14,281 bases of DNA from positions 1-14,281 of the forward strand of contig JARHYV010000348.1 of NCBI GenBank assembly GCA_029258495.1. Direction: 5' to 3'. Positions 1-6,915 of this stretch are shown here, piece by piece; the stretch's first letter is position 1; each line of letters opens with the position of its first letter. The stretch comes from Faecousia sp. Lineage in GTDB: Bacteria > Bacillota > Clostridia > Oscillospirales > Oscillospiraceae. The notes under the pieces are model-generated. The model worked only from the letters and a program-made list of their open reading frames with translations. It made no database searches and had not been told where the DNA came from. A program made the position numbers and the translations under genes.

Positions 1-1745
1 GTGCTCTCGCAGAACAGCCCATATGGCTCGCCGTAGGCAAGATGCAGGCGATCCTGAATGTTGCGCACGCCGTAGCCACCGGCGGTTGCAGCGATCTCAC
101 CAGGAGGCGAAACAGAGAAATTGGCAAGCCGGGTGGCTTCGTCCATGCCGATGCCGTCATCGGCTACAGTGATGCGGATGCCGTCATCACAGCGCCGTGT
201 GGTCACGGTCAGCTGACCGCATTTGGATGGTTTTTCGAAAATGCCGTGGATGATGGCATTTTCGATGAGAGGCTGCAAAATGATCTTGATGATCTGGCAA
301 TCATTGCAGAGCGGATCCAGATCCCAAGTGACGCGGATCCGGTCTTCAAAACGCATATTCTGGATATCCACATACAGCTTTGCGTGCTTGAGTTCGTCGG
401 AAAGAGAGATGACCTCGCGGCCTTTGCTCAGAGAGAGCCGATAGAACCGTCCAAGTGCATTGACCATCCGGCTGATCTCCGGTACATTGCGATTGATGGC
501 GGTGCAGTTGATCAGATCCAGTGAATTGTAAAGGAAATGGGGATTGATCTGAGCCTGAAGGGCCTTGAGCTCCAGATTTTTGATCTGGCGGCCGTATTCC
601 ACTTTTTCCTCCATCAGGGTGTCCAGACGGCCCATCATCTGGTTGAAACTGCCCATCAGCTGAGCGATCTCGTCATCGCCCACAGGGGTCAGACGAACGG
701 CTACATCGCCATTTTCCACGGTTTTCATGGTTTCGGTCAGCTGGGACAGGCGTTTCAGCGTGGATTGACTGATGAGATATGCCAACAGATAGGCGACTGC
801 GGCAACAGCCACGACGATGCTCAGCATCTCGACGCTGAGATCCCGACTGGGCTGAACGATATCCGCATGGGGCAGGATGCTTGCAATGGCCCAGTCGGAG
901 GAACCAAGACTGCGGCACTGGGCATAATATCCGGAGCCGTCGACCTCGATGCGTGTCCAGACTTCGTCATTAGGCTCAGGCAGTGAGGAAACCAGAGTAT
1001 CCAGAGGAGCATCAAAAACGGCGGAGTCGGATGCGTGCAGGATACGATCTCCGCGAAGGAGCAGCAGCATTCCATTTTCTGTGATCGATGTACTGTTCAG
1101 CAGATCATAGACCCGGGACGCATCCAGATCGGCACTGAGAATGGCAAGCGGTTCTTTTACACTGCTGGGGTTGAATATCGTTCGTATGGAGGAAAAACGC
1201 TGCTGTTGACTGATGGGTTCATCCTGATAATCGGCAGGAGCGCACCACAGACTGCCGTCGCTTTGCTGCGTGAGCTGATACCATCGGTGGTCTTCAATGT
1301 CGTGGATCTGGACAATGCTGCCCTGTGTATTGGAATAGGGATAGTCGTTGTTGACGAACAGGTGGATCCGATCCACTCCGGACAGGGTGCACAGCTGCTG
1401 AAAAGTATTTGACAGCTGGGCGGAGTCCTCAAGCCGGCGGATGTAGCTGTAATCACGGGGGTCGTTGGATGCCATGGTGTATACCAATGGCTCGGTCGAT
1501 AAGATATCAACGACATCGTCAAGCTGTCGGAATACCCGTTGGATGGAAAGATGGGTGTCGTCAAAGGCATTCTGGGCAGCGGCAAGAGTTTGATTTCGGA
1601 TCACATCCTGAACACGAAAGAAGGAATATAGGGAGAATAGTCCCAATGGGATCACGATCAGTAAAAAATAAATACACAGGAGCTTGCTGCGCAGCTTGCC
1701 GCTGGCAGAGCAGCGATGCAGCCAGCAAGAAAAATTATGTTTCAT
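1..1745 (-). CDS. YesM-type sensor histidine kinase, C-terminus cut by the window edge
   Basis: Membrane sensor kinase of the LytS/YesM class, which typically phosphorylates an adjacent AraC-type response regulator in response to extracellular carbohydrate or envelope signals. I read 581 codons from the ATG at 1745 with no stop before the left edge. Domains: short basic N-terminus, membrane segment about residues 22-43, extracellular sensor region (dCache-like by position) to about 300, second membrane segment about 305-325, HAMP about 326-378, His_kinase domain with QINPHFLYN (phospho-acceptor His403), and HATPase_c with the N-box ENAIIHG (Asn496), the DDGIGMD G1 box (Asp530) and GGYGVRNIQDRL near the edge. 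The start overlaps the end of the upstream regulator by 11 bases, which suggests translational coupling; a GGGAG site lies about 10 bases ahead of it. The partner assignment comes from adjacency. Confidence 0.93.
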   Translation of the reverse strand, partial: MKHNFSCWLHRCSASGKLRSKLLCIYFLLIVIPLGLFSLYSFFRVQDVIRNQTLAAAQNAFDDTHLSIQRVFRQLDDVVDILSTEPLVYTMASNDPRDYSYIRRLEDSAQLSNTFQQLCTLSGVDRIHLFVNNDYPYSNTQGSIVQIHDIEDHRWYQLTQQSDGSLWCAPADYQDEPISQQQRFSSIRTIFNPSSVKEPLAILSADLDASRVYDLLNSTSITENGMLLLLRGDRILHASDSAVFDAPLDTLVSSLPEPNDEVWTRIEVDGSGYYAQCRSLGSSDWAIASILPHADIVQPSRDLSVEMLSIVVAVAAVAYLLAYLISQSTLKRLSQLTETMKTVENGDVAVRLTPVGDDEIAQLMGSFNQMMGRLDTLMEEKVEYGRQIKNLELKALQAQINPHFLYNSLDLINCTAINRNVPEISRMVNALGRFYRLSLSKGREVISLSDELKHAKLYVDIQNMRFEDRIRVTWDLDPLCNDCQIIKIILQPLIENAIIHGIFEKPSKCGQLTVTTRRCDDGIRITVADDGIGMDEATRLANFSVSPPGEIAATAGGYGVRNIQDRLHLAYGEPYGLFCES

Positions 1746-2838
1746 CAAGATGTTTCTCCCGATACTGTTTTGGTGTAATTCCGGTTTCCTTCGTAAAGAG
1801 CTTTGCGAAATATTTGCCGTCCGCATAGCCTACATTGTGGGCGACCTCATAAAGCTTTTGGGGAGTTTGCTCCAAAAGATCTTTGGCATGGTGGATCCGG
1901 ATATCGGTCATGCGCTGATTGATGGTTCTGCCGCAGGATTTCTTGTATGCGGCACACAGATAGGTATTGGTGAACCCCAGATTATCAGCTATGGTCTGGA
2001 CGGTGAGCGTGCAGTCGTGATAGTGCTGTTCCAGATAGCGGTCGACCCGGGAGGCAATATCAGGATCCGGGGTCTCCAGTGCAGAGAAGTACCGCTTTGC
2101 GGTTTCCTGCAGGATATGAAATAGTCCTGCAAGGGTCTCTTGCTTGGTGCCGGTGTACAGCAGAAAATCCGTCTTGTCGGTGATCTCTTGGATGTTGCGC
2201 GCCTGCGCGGCATTCAGAAACAGAAAAATGACCTGACAATACAAGTGCCGCAGATACTCCGGCGATGTCCCTTCACACTGAATGATCTGCTCATACATTT
2301 CCTGCAAGCCTGCCAGGGTTTCCCGTTGTTTATTGTGTTTGATGGCATCTTCCAGTTGTCTCAGGACATTTTTGCCGCAGGTAAAGACCCGGTCGTTCAG
2401 AGGACGCCCGTTGGCAGAGCTGCCGCGGAAGAACAGCTCGGCAGGATCCGGAGATGCCGAGTGCCTGCACTCCTGAATGACATCCCGAAGGATCTCGGTG
2501 ATCTCATCCAGATCGATGGGCTTTTCCACATAGCTGGCAGCCTTGACCTTGATGGCACCCTTCAGGTATTCCTTGTCCGTGTATCCGCTGAGGAAAATAA
2601 ACTGGCACTGGGGGAGAAACTCCCGAATGGCGGATGCCATTTCGATGCCGTTTTTACGGGGCATTTTGATGTCGCTTATAATGATATCGGGATGATGGAT
2701 CTTTGCCATTTCAATGCCTTCTTCTCCGTCGGAGGCCTGTAAGATCCGGGTAACGGACAGCTCCTCCCAAGGCAGATGCTCCTGCAGGACGGTACGCGGC
2801 ATGGTTTCGTCATCGACGATCAAGACAGTAAAACTCAT
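1735..2838 (-). CDS. YesN-type response regulator (REC + AraC HTH)
   Basis: DNA-binding response regulator, 367 residues, the likely partner of the overlapping YesM-type kinase. The REC domain spans residues 1-120, with acidic pair Asp9-Asp10, phospho-acceptor Asp56 in ISDIKMP, Ser84 and Lys106 in VEKP. A roughly 140-residue linker follows, then a C-terminal AraC-family double helix-turn-helix from about 263, ending in the usual VGYADGKYFAKLFTKETGITPKQYR-type signature. The frame is open to an ATG at 2892, but I place the start at 2838. The protein then begins MSFTVLIVDDE as family members do, GGAG sites precede it, and a good promoter (TTGAAA, 17 bases, TATTAT) lies between 2872 and 2900, so the upstream ATG would not be in the transcript. 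The gene is divergent from the ABC transporter operon, its most likely target. Confidence 0.94.
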   Translation of the reverse strand: MSFTVLIVDDETMPRTVLQEHLPWEELSVTRILQASDGEEGIEMAKIHHPDIIISDIKMPRKNGIEMASAIREFLPQCQFIFLSGYTDKEYLKGAIKVKAASYVEKPIDLDEITEILRDVIQECRHSASPDPAELFFRGSSANGRPLNDRVFTCGKNVLRQLEDAIKHNKQRETLAGLQEMYEQIIQCEGTSPEYLRHLYCQVIFLFLNAAQARNIQEITDKTDFLLYTGTKQETLAGLFHILQETAKRYFSALETPDPDIASRVDRYLEQHYHDCTLTVQTIADNLGFTNTYLCAAYKKSCGRTINQRMTDIRIHHAKDLLEQTPQKLYEVAHNVGYADGKYFAKLFTKETGITPKQYREKHLDET

Positions 2839-2871
2839 TGACTCCACGCTCCAAGTTATTGGTGTATATAA

Positions 2872-2900
2872 ATAATAGCTAAAAAAAGACAAAATTTCAA
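2872..2900 (-). promoter_or_regulatory. Promoter of the response regulator/kinase operon
   Basis: On the minus strand, TTGAAA (2900-2895) and TATTAT (2877-2872) are separated by exactly 17 bases. The predicted transcript start is near 2865, giving a leader of about 27 bases before the ATG at 2838. This position supports 2838 as the real start of the regulator. Identified by consensus match only. Confidence 0.7.
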
Positions 2901-2972
2901 CTGGCTTTAAGATAAAATAATGAAAATTTGAAAAACAGAATAATTTTACCCTCCTTTCAAAATTTCGTCCCG

Positions 2973-3001
2973 TTGTAATTGCCTGAGGACTTTGCTAGGA
3001 T
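2973..3001 (+). promoter_or_regulatory. Candidate promoter of the sugar ABC transporter operon
   Basis: TTGTAA (2973-2978), a 17-base spacer and TAGGAT (2996-3001) lie about 45 bases before the GTG start of the first permease gene. Both boxes match the housekeeping consensus at four of six positions. That fits an activator-dependent promoter of the kind a YesN-type regulator would switch on, but this is inference. Confidence 0.5.
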
Positions 3002-3046
3002 AAAAGCACAGCGTGACGCACAACAATTTGTGAAGGAGGAACGAGC

Positions 3047-3973
3047 GTGAAGAAAAAAGAACATACGCTTCTCCGAGATTTACGGGAAAACAGAGTAAAA
3101 TGGCTCATGGTTTTGCCGGCTGCGATCGTAGTCATCCTGATGTGCTACATCCCGATGGGCGGTATCGTGCTGGCATTCAAGGAGTACAACTACCACGACG
3201 GTGTCTTCGGCAGTCCGTGGGTTTGGTTCAAAAATTTTGAGTATTTCTTCCAGTCCGGCAAGGCGTGGACGACAACACGAAATACAGTGCTGTATAACAT
3301 TGCATTCCTGTGTACGAACACCATTCTCCAGATCACCTGTGCAATTCTGCTGAGTGAATTGGTGGGAAAGAAATTCAAGCGTGTTACACAGTCGGTGATG
3401 TTCCTGCCCTACTTCATTTCTTGGGTCGTGGTCGGTGCATTCATCTACAATCTGTTTAATTACGAATTCGGTGCCGTAAACAGCCTTCTGAAGAGCCTTG
3501 GCATGGAGCCCATCGATGTATACTCCAACAAGGGCGCCTGGCCGTTCATCCTGATCGCGGTCAGCGCATTCAAGAACATCGGCTATGGTACGGTGATGTA
3601 TCTGGCGAGCATCGTCAATATCGATGCACAGCTGTACGAGGCTGCGGATCTGGATGGTGCCACCATGTGGCAGAAGATCTGGCACATCACCCTTCCCGGC
3701 ATCCGGCCGACCATCGTGATCCTGTTCCTGATGGCTATCGGAACCATTATGAAGGGCGACTTCCAGATGTTCTGGCAGGTGACCGGCAACAATCCCATGG
3801 TTCTGGAGGCCACGGATGTTATCGATACCTATGTAACGCGTTCCCTGCTGACCTTGCAGGAGTTCGGCATGACAAGTGCCGCAGGTCTGTATCAGTCCGG
3901 TCTTTCCTTTGTACTGGTGCTGATCGCAAACCACATTGTGAAGAAGGTCGAGCCGGATTATGCACTGTTCTGA
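3047..3973 (+). CDS. Carbohydrate ABC transporter permease, LplB/YtcP-type, first subunit
   Basis: Inner-membrane permease of a binding-protein-dependent sugar importer, 308 residues, normal for the LplB group. A basic N-terminus leads into a first membrane segment at about 19-45, with the family's YIPMGGIVLAFKEYN pattern. Further hydrophobic helices follow, and the cytoplasmic EAA loop, which contacts the ATPase, is at 198-217 (EAADLDGATMWQKIWHITLP). The C-terminus ends VKKVEPDYALF, typical of this subunit. The start is a GTG with an AAGGAGG site eight bases upstream. It is first in an operon with a second permease and a solute-binding lipoprotein. No ATPase gene is present, as is usual for these systems, which borrow an MsmX-like ATPase. 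The substrate cannot be read from the permease; the nearby GH16 gene suggests beta-glucan oligosaccharides. Confidence 0.95.
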   Translation: MKKKEHTLLRDLRENRVKWLMVLPAAIVVILMCYIPMGGIVLAFKEYNYHDGVFGSPWVWFKNFEYFFQSGKAWTTTRNTVLYNIAFLCTNTILQITCAILLSELVGKKFKRVTQSVMFLPYFISWVVVGAFIYNLFNYEFGAVNSLLKSLGMEPIDVYSNKGAWPFILIAVSAFKNIGYGTVMYLASIVNIDAQLYEAADLDGATMWQKIWHITLPGIRPTIVILFLMAIGTIMKGDFQMFWQVTGNNPMVLEATDVIDTYVTRSLLTLQEFGMTSAAGLYQSGLSFVLVLIANHIVKKVEPDYALF

Positions 3974-4006
3974 TCCGACCGGCTGCGAAAGAGAGGAGAG
4001 CCCTCT

Positions 4007-4921
4007 ATGGAGAAATTAAAACCACACAATAAAAAGCCCGTAGGACGCGACCGCGTGATCTTCAATATCCTGTCCTATGTCCTTTTGACCATACTGTCCG
4101 TCGTTTGCCTGCTGCCGTTCCTTCTGGTGCTCAGCGGATCCTTTTCCTCGCAGGAGGCCATCCGGCTGCATGGCTATCAGCTGATCCCAAGCAGCTTTTC
4201 TCTGGATGCATACAAGATGCTGTTCCGGATCCCTCAGGAGCTGCTCAGGGCATATGGTGTAACCATCACGGTTACAGCAACGGGTACCATTCTGGGACTG
4301 CTGCTGACCAGTATGGCAGCATATGTACTGGCAAGCAAGGAATTCCGCTACCGCTATCAGGTTTCCTTTTTCTTCTACTTTACCTCGATTTTTGGCGGCG
4401 GACTGGTTCCTTGGTATATCTTTAATACAAAGTATCTGCATTTCCACAATAGCATCATTGCCCTGATCCTGCCGATCCTGGTCAATGTGACCTATCTGCT
4501 GATCCTGAAGAGCTACATGATGAGCATTCCGGATGAGCTGTATCAGTCGGCAAAGCTGGACGGAGCCGGTGACTTTACCGTGTTCTGGCGGATCGCCATT
4601 CCCCTCAGCAAGGCAGGTCTTGCAACGGTGGGACTGTTCATCGCTCTGAATTACTGGAACGACTGGTACAACGCAATGCTGTTTTTGGACGAAGGTGCCA
4701 AGGATCTGTACCCCCTGCAATACTTCCTGAATAACATTCTCACCAAGGCTCAGGCTATGAATGCAGCCGCCGCACGAAGCGGCATCCCTGCAAGCGATGT
4801 GCCCAGTGAGCCCATCAAGCTGGCAATGACCGTGGTCGCCACAGGCCCAATCGTTCTGCTGTATCCGTTCCTGCAGAAGTATTTCGTCAAGGGCGTGACC
4901 ATCGGTGCTGTAAAAGGTTGA
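4007..4921 (+). CDS. Carbohydrate ABC transporter permease, YtcP-type, second subunit
   Basis: Second permease of the importer, 304 residues. A hydrophilic start is followed by a membrane segment at about 22-44, four or five more helices, and an EAA-type loop in which the usual Glu-Ala-Ala is Gln-Ser-Ala (QSAKLDGAGDFTVFWRIAIP), a variation common in this subunit type. The end matches the YtcP pattern closely: YPLQYFLNN, then EPIKLAMTVVATGPIVLLYPFLQKYFVKGV and a closing IGAVKG. A GGAG ribosome site lies seven bases before the ATG, and the gene begins 33 bases after the first permease stop, so the two are co-transcribed. It should pair with the first permease to form the membrane channel. Confidence 0.95.
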   Translation: MEKLKPHNKKPVGRDRVIFNILSYVLLTILSVVCLLPFLLVLSGSFSSQEAIRLHGYQLIPSSFSLDAYKMLFRIPQELLRAYGVTITVTATGTILGLLLTSMAAYVLASKEFRYRYQVSFFFYFTSIFGGGLVPWYIFNTKYLHFHNSIIALILPILVNVTYLLILKSYMMSIPDELYQSAKLDGAGDFTVFWRIAIPLSKAGLATVGLFIALNYWNDWYNAMLFLDEGAKDLYPLQYFLNNILTKAQAMNAAAARSGIPASDVPSEPIKLAMTVVATGPIVLLYPFLQKYFVKGVTIGAVKG

Positions 4922-4962
4922 TAAAATTCGCAAGGATTTTAAATTAAAAGGAGGAAAATATC

Positions 4963-6537
4963 ATGAGCAAATTCAAACGCGTTCTGGCAATCGCGCTGGC
5001 ACTGACCCTGACGATCGGCATGCTGGCCGGCTGCGGAAGTACGGCTGACACAACGGAGTCGAAGCAGACCGCTGCTACCGACGCATCCGGCGCACCGGAT
5101 ACTTCCAAAGAAGTGACCCTGACCATGTACCTGATCGGTGACCGTCCTGTGGACAATGACGAGGTCTTTGCAAAGATCAACGAAAGACTGAAGGCTGAGA
5201 TCAATGCAACCATCGATGTCAAATTCATGAGTTGGGGCGAATATGAGCAGAAGTATCCTCTGATCTTTGCATCCGGCGAGGATTGGGACATGATCTTCAC
5301 TGCCGACTGGTGTTTCTACAATGCACAGGCGACCAAGCAGGGTTTCTGGGAGATCACAGAGGATGCCCTGAAGACCTATGCGCCTATGACTGCTGAAACC
5401 ATGTACAAGGAAGCTTGGGAACAGGCAAAGGTGGACGGCAAGGTATACATGCTGCCCATGAATTACAAGGAAGTTACATCCAATGTTTACATCGTCCGTG
5501 GTGATCTGATGGATAAATACGGCATCAAGTCCGTTGCCTCTTTGGATGAGGTAGAGGTTTATCTGGATGCCATCGTAAAGAATGAGCCCACTCTGATCCC
5601 TGTGGATGTTGGCTCCGACTACGACAAGTTGTTTGTGTTTGACCGCATGTGGAACAAGGCAAACTGGGAGTCCGCGGAGAAGATCACCGGCATCGGCCCC
5701 TGGCAGTCCATGGCTTGTGTGGGCGAGAACGATGATAATGCAACCGTTATGAGCAATGTGGATCAGCCCGACTTTGCAAAGGTCGTTACCCGTCTGAAGG
5801 ATTGGAAGGATCGTGGTTTCTGGAGCAAGAACGCTGTCGTTAACACCCAGAATAACACCGAGAGTTTCCAGGCCGGCAAATCCGCAATGGCAATGTGCAA
5901 TGCCAATACCGCTAAGAGCCTCTACGCAAAGATCACTGAGGAGCATCCTGAATGGGATATCCGCGTGTTCGATGCTCAGGAGGGTGTACCTCCCGTGCTG
6001 AACTCCTATCTGGCAAACGGCATGAGCATCTTCTCTAAGTCCAAGAACCCTGAGCGTGCTCTGATGGCTCTGGACTACCTGCGCAACGATCCCGAGGTCA
6101 ACAGCCTGTTCTGCTACGGCATCGAAGGCAAGCACTGGGAGGCATCCGGCGAGCATGGTCTGGTATCTCTGCCCGCAAGTGCAAACTATCCCTATGACGG
6201 CAACTGCAACTGGGGCGTCCGCAACGATGCCAACTGGCGCACCATCGAAGGCGGCATCCCCAATCTGGCAGAAATGAACGAGAACTGGCAGAAGACCGCA
6301 CGCAGCGGCCGCTATCAGACCTTTGTGTTTGATGACAGCGCGGTTAAGAACGAGATCGCAGCTCTGGGCGAGATCCTGAACACCGATTACAAGCTGCTTG
6401 CTCTGGGCTTTACCGATGATGTAGAGGGTGATATCGCTAAGCTGTCCAGCAAGCTGAAGGCTGCCGGTTCGGAAAAGGTATATGCCGAGCTACAGAAACA
6501 GGCGCAGGCCTTCAATGCAGCACAGGCTGCAAACTAA
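4963..6537 (+). CDS. Sugar ABC transporter solute-binding lipoprotein (LipO/YtcQ-like, DUF3502-like C-terminus)
   Basis: Extracellular substrate-capturing lipoprotein, 524 residues, the usual length for this group. The signal sequence at 1-23 ends in the lipobox LAGC with lipid-attachment Cys24, and a Ser/Thr-rich linker follows. The mature part has the SBP_bac_1-like fold pattern, including an EVTLTMYLIGDRP first strand and a WDMIFTADW segment with aromatic residues. The last 75 residues (DDSAVKNEIAALGEI to KLKAAGSEKVYAELQKQ) resemble the DUF3502 tail of LplB/YtcP-associated binding proteins. A strong AAAAGGAGG site lies eight bases before the ATG, and the gene begins 41 bases after the second permease. 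It is the last gene of the operon, with a terminator 53 bases after its stop. The ligand is probably an oligosaccharide, by context only. Confidence 0.95.
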   Translation: MSKFKRVLAIALALTLTIGMLAGCGSTADTTESKQTAATDASGAPDTSKEVTLTMYLIGDRPVDNDEVFAKINERLKAEINATIDVKFMSWGEYEQKYPLIFASGEDWDMIFTADWCFYNAQATKQGFWEITEDALKTYAPMTAETMYKEAWEQAKVDGKVYMLPMNYKEVTSNVYIVRGDLMDKYGIKSVASLDEVEVYLDAIVKNEPTLIPVDVGSDYDKLFVFDRMWNKANWESAEKITGIGPWQSMACVGENDDNATVMSNVDQPDFAKVVTRLKDWKDRGFWSKNAVVNTQNNTESFQAGKSAMAMCNANTAKSLYAKITEEHPEWDIRVFDAQEGVPPVLNSYLANGMSIFSKSKNPERALMALDYLRNDPEVNSLFCYGIEGKHWEASGEHGLVSLPASANYPYDGNCNWGVRNDANWRTIEGGIPNLAEMNENWQKTARSGRYQTFVFDDSAVKNEIAALGEILNTDYKLLALGFTDDVEGDIAKLSSKLKAAGSEKVYAELQKQAQAFNAAQAAN

Positions 6538-6590
6538 AACCAACAAAGAAAGGCAATGCCATAAGCAGGCAGAGCTGATCGGAAATAGCA

Positions 6591-6629
6591 AAAAGCGGCA
6601 CCGCTCCCGAAGGGGACGGTGCCGCTTTT
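6591..6629 (+). terminator. Intrinsic terminator of the ABC operon
   Basis: Perfect 13-base arms, AAAAGCGGCACCG and CGGTGCCGCTTTT, enclose a 13-base loop that contains a further CCC/GGG pairing. The run of T falls within the right arm. It lies 53 bases after the binding-protein stop and before the promoter region of the glucanase, so it separates the two transcription units. Confidence 0.88.
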
Positions 6630-6717
6630 ATAGATACGGCTGTTTGGGATTTGCGGAAATTTTCTACGGGACCCGGGGAACCTTTAAGTGAGGATCCTTG
6701 AGATAAGTGGTTAAAAA

Positions 6718-6745
6718 TTGTGACGGAAGAGGTTGTTTTTGTGAC
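6718..6745 (+). repeat. Paired TTGTGAC direct repeats, possible activator site
   Basis: TTGTGAC occurs at 6718-6724 and again at 6739-6745, a pitch of exactly 21 bases (two helical turns), just upstream of a promoter that has a good -10 but no clear -35. AraC-family activators commonly bind two direct half-sites with this pitch. A related TTGTGTGAC is at 6788-6796. Binding by the regulator encoded at 1735-2838 is inference. Confidence 0.35.
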
Positions 6746-6765
6746 TCCTTATTTTCAGATTTCTT

Positions 6766-6774
6766 TGGTATAAT
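6766..6774 (+). promoter_or_regulatory. Extended -10 promoter of the GH16 gene
   Basis: TATAAT (6769-6774) is a perfect -10, with TG one base upstream (6766-6767) as in extended -10 promoters. No good -35 lies 16-18 bases upstream, which suggests dependence on an activator. The 21-base-spaced repeats lie immediately upstream. Confidence 0.55.
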
Positions 6775-6915
6775 GTCAAAAAAATAATTGTGTGACAGAT
6801 GAGAGTTTGTTATATATGCATAGTAAATGTGATGAGCGTAGACAATCGAGAGAAGGAATGCAGGATGTCATACATAACGCAGAATGCGTAAAATAAATCT
6901 GAAAGGAAAATCACT

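Larger units (their letters stand above)
6630..6915 (+). other. Gene-free stretch upstream of the glucanase
   Basis: No supportable gene was found here; short ORFs lack credible ribosome sites. It holds the glucanase promoter candidates (an extended -10 at 6766-6774, and a second weak one with TTGTGT at 6788 and TATATA at 6811), three GTGAC-containing motifs at 6718, 6739 and 6788, and a 5-base-arm hairpin (ACGCA/TGCGT, 6877-6889) in the leader. If the first promoter is used, the leader is about 135 bases long. Confidence 0.6.

Noticed and set aside
537..986. Plus-strand ORFs over the kinase and regulator genes (for example 42-524, 537-986, 1684-2124, 2140-2742)
   Set aside because: Shadows of the leftward kinase and regulator, which carry clear domain motifs.
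1735..2892. Longer regulator ORF starting at 2892
   Set aside because: The extra 18 residues are not regulator-like, and the start would lie inside the promoter (2872-2900). The ATG at 2838 has a ribosome site and the family N-terminus.
2948..2957. Strong ribosome-site-like AAAGGAGGGT on the minus strand
   Set aside because: No start codon lies at a usable distance, and it is upstream of the regulator promoter.
3992..4006. AGAGG/CCTCT hairpin over the ribosome site of the second permease
   Set aside because: Only five base pairs; too weak to claim regulation and likely a by-product of the purine-rich ribosome site.
4939..6156. Long antisense ORF of 405 codons over the binding-protein gene, and similar ones at 3080-3934, 4016-4933 and 8080-9369
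   Set aside because: These mirror well-supported genes in codon-biased sequence; their products are rich in His, Gln and Cys without recognisable domains, and ribosome sites are lacking.
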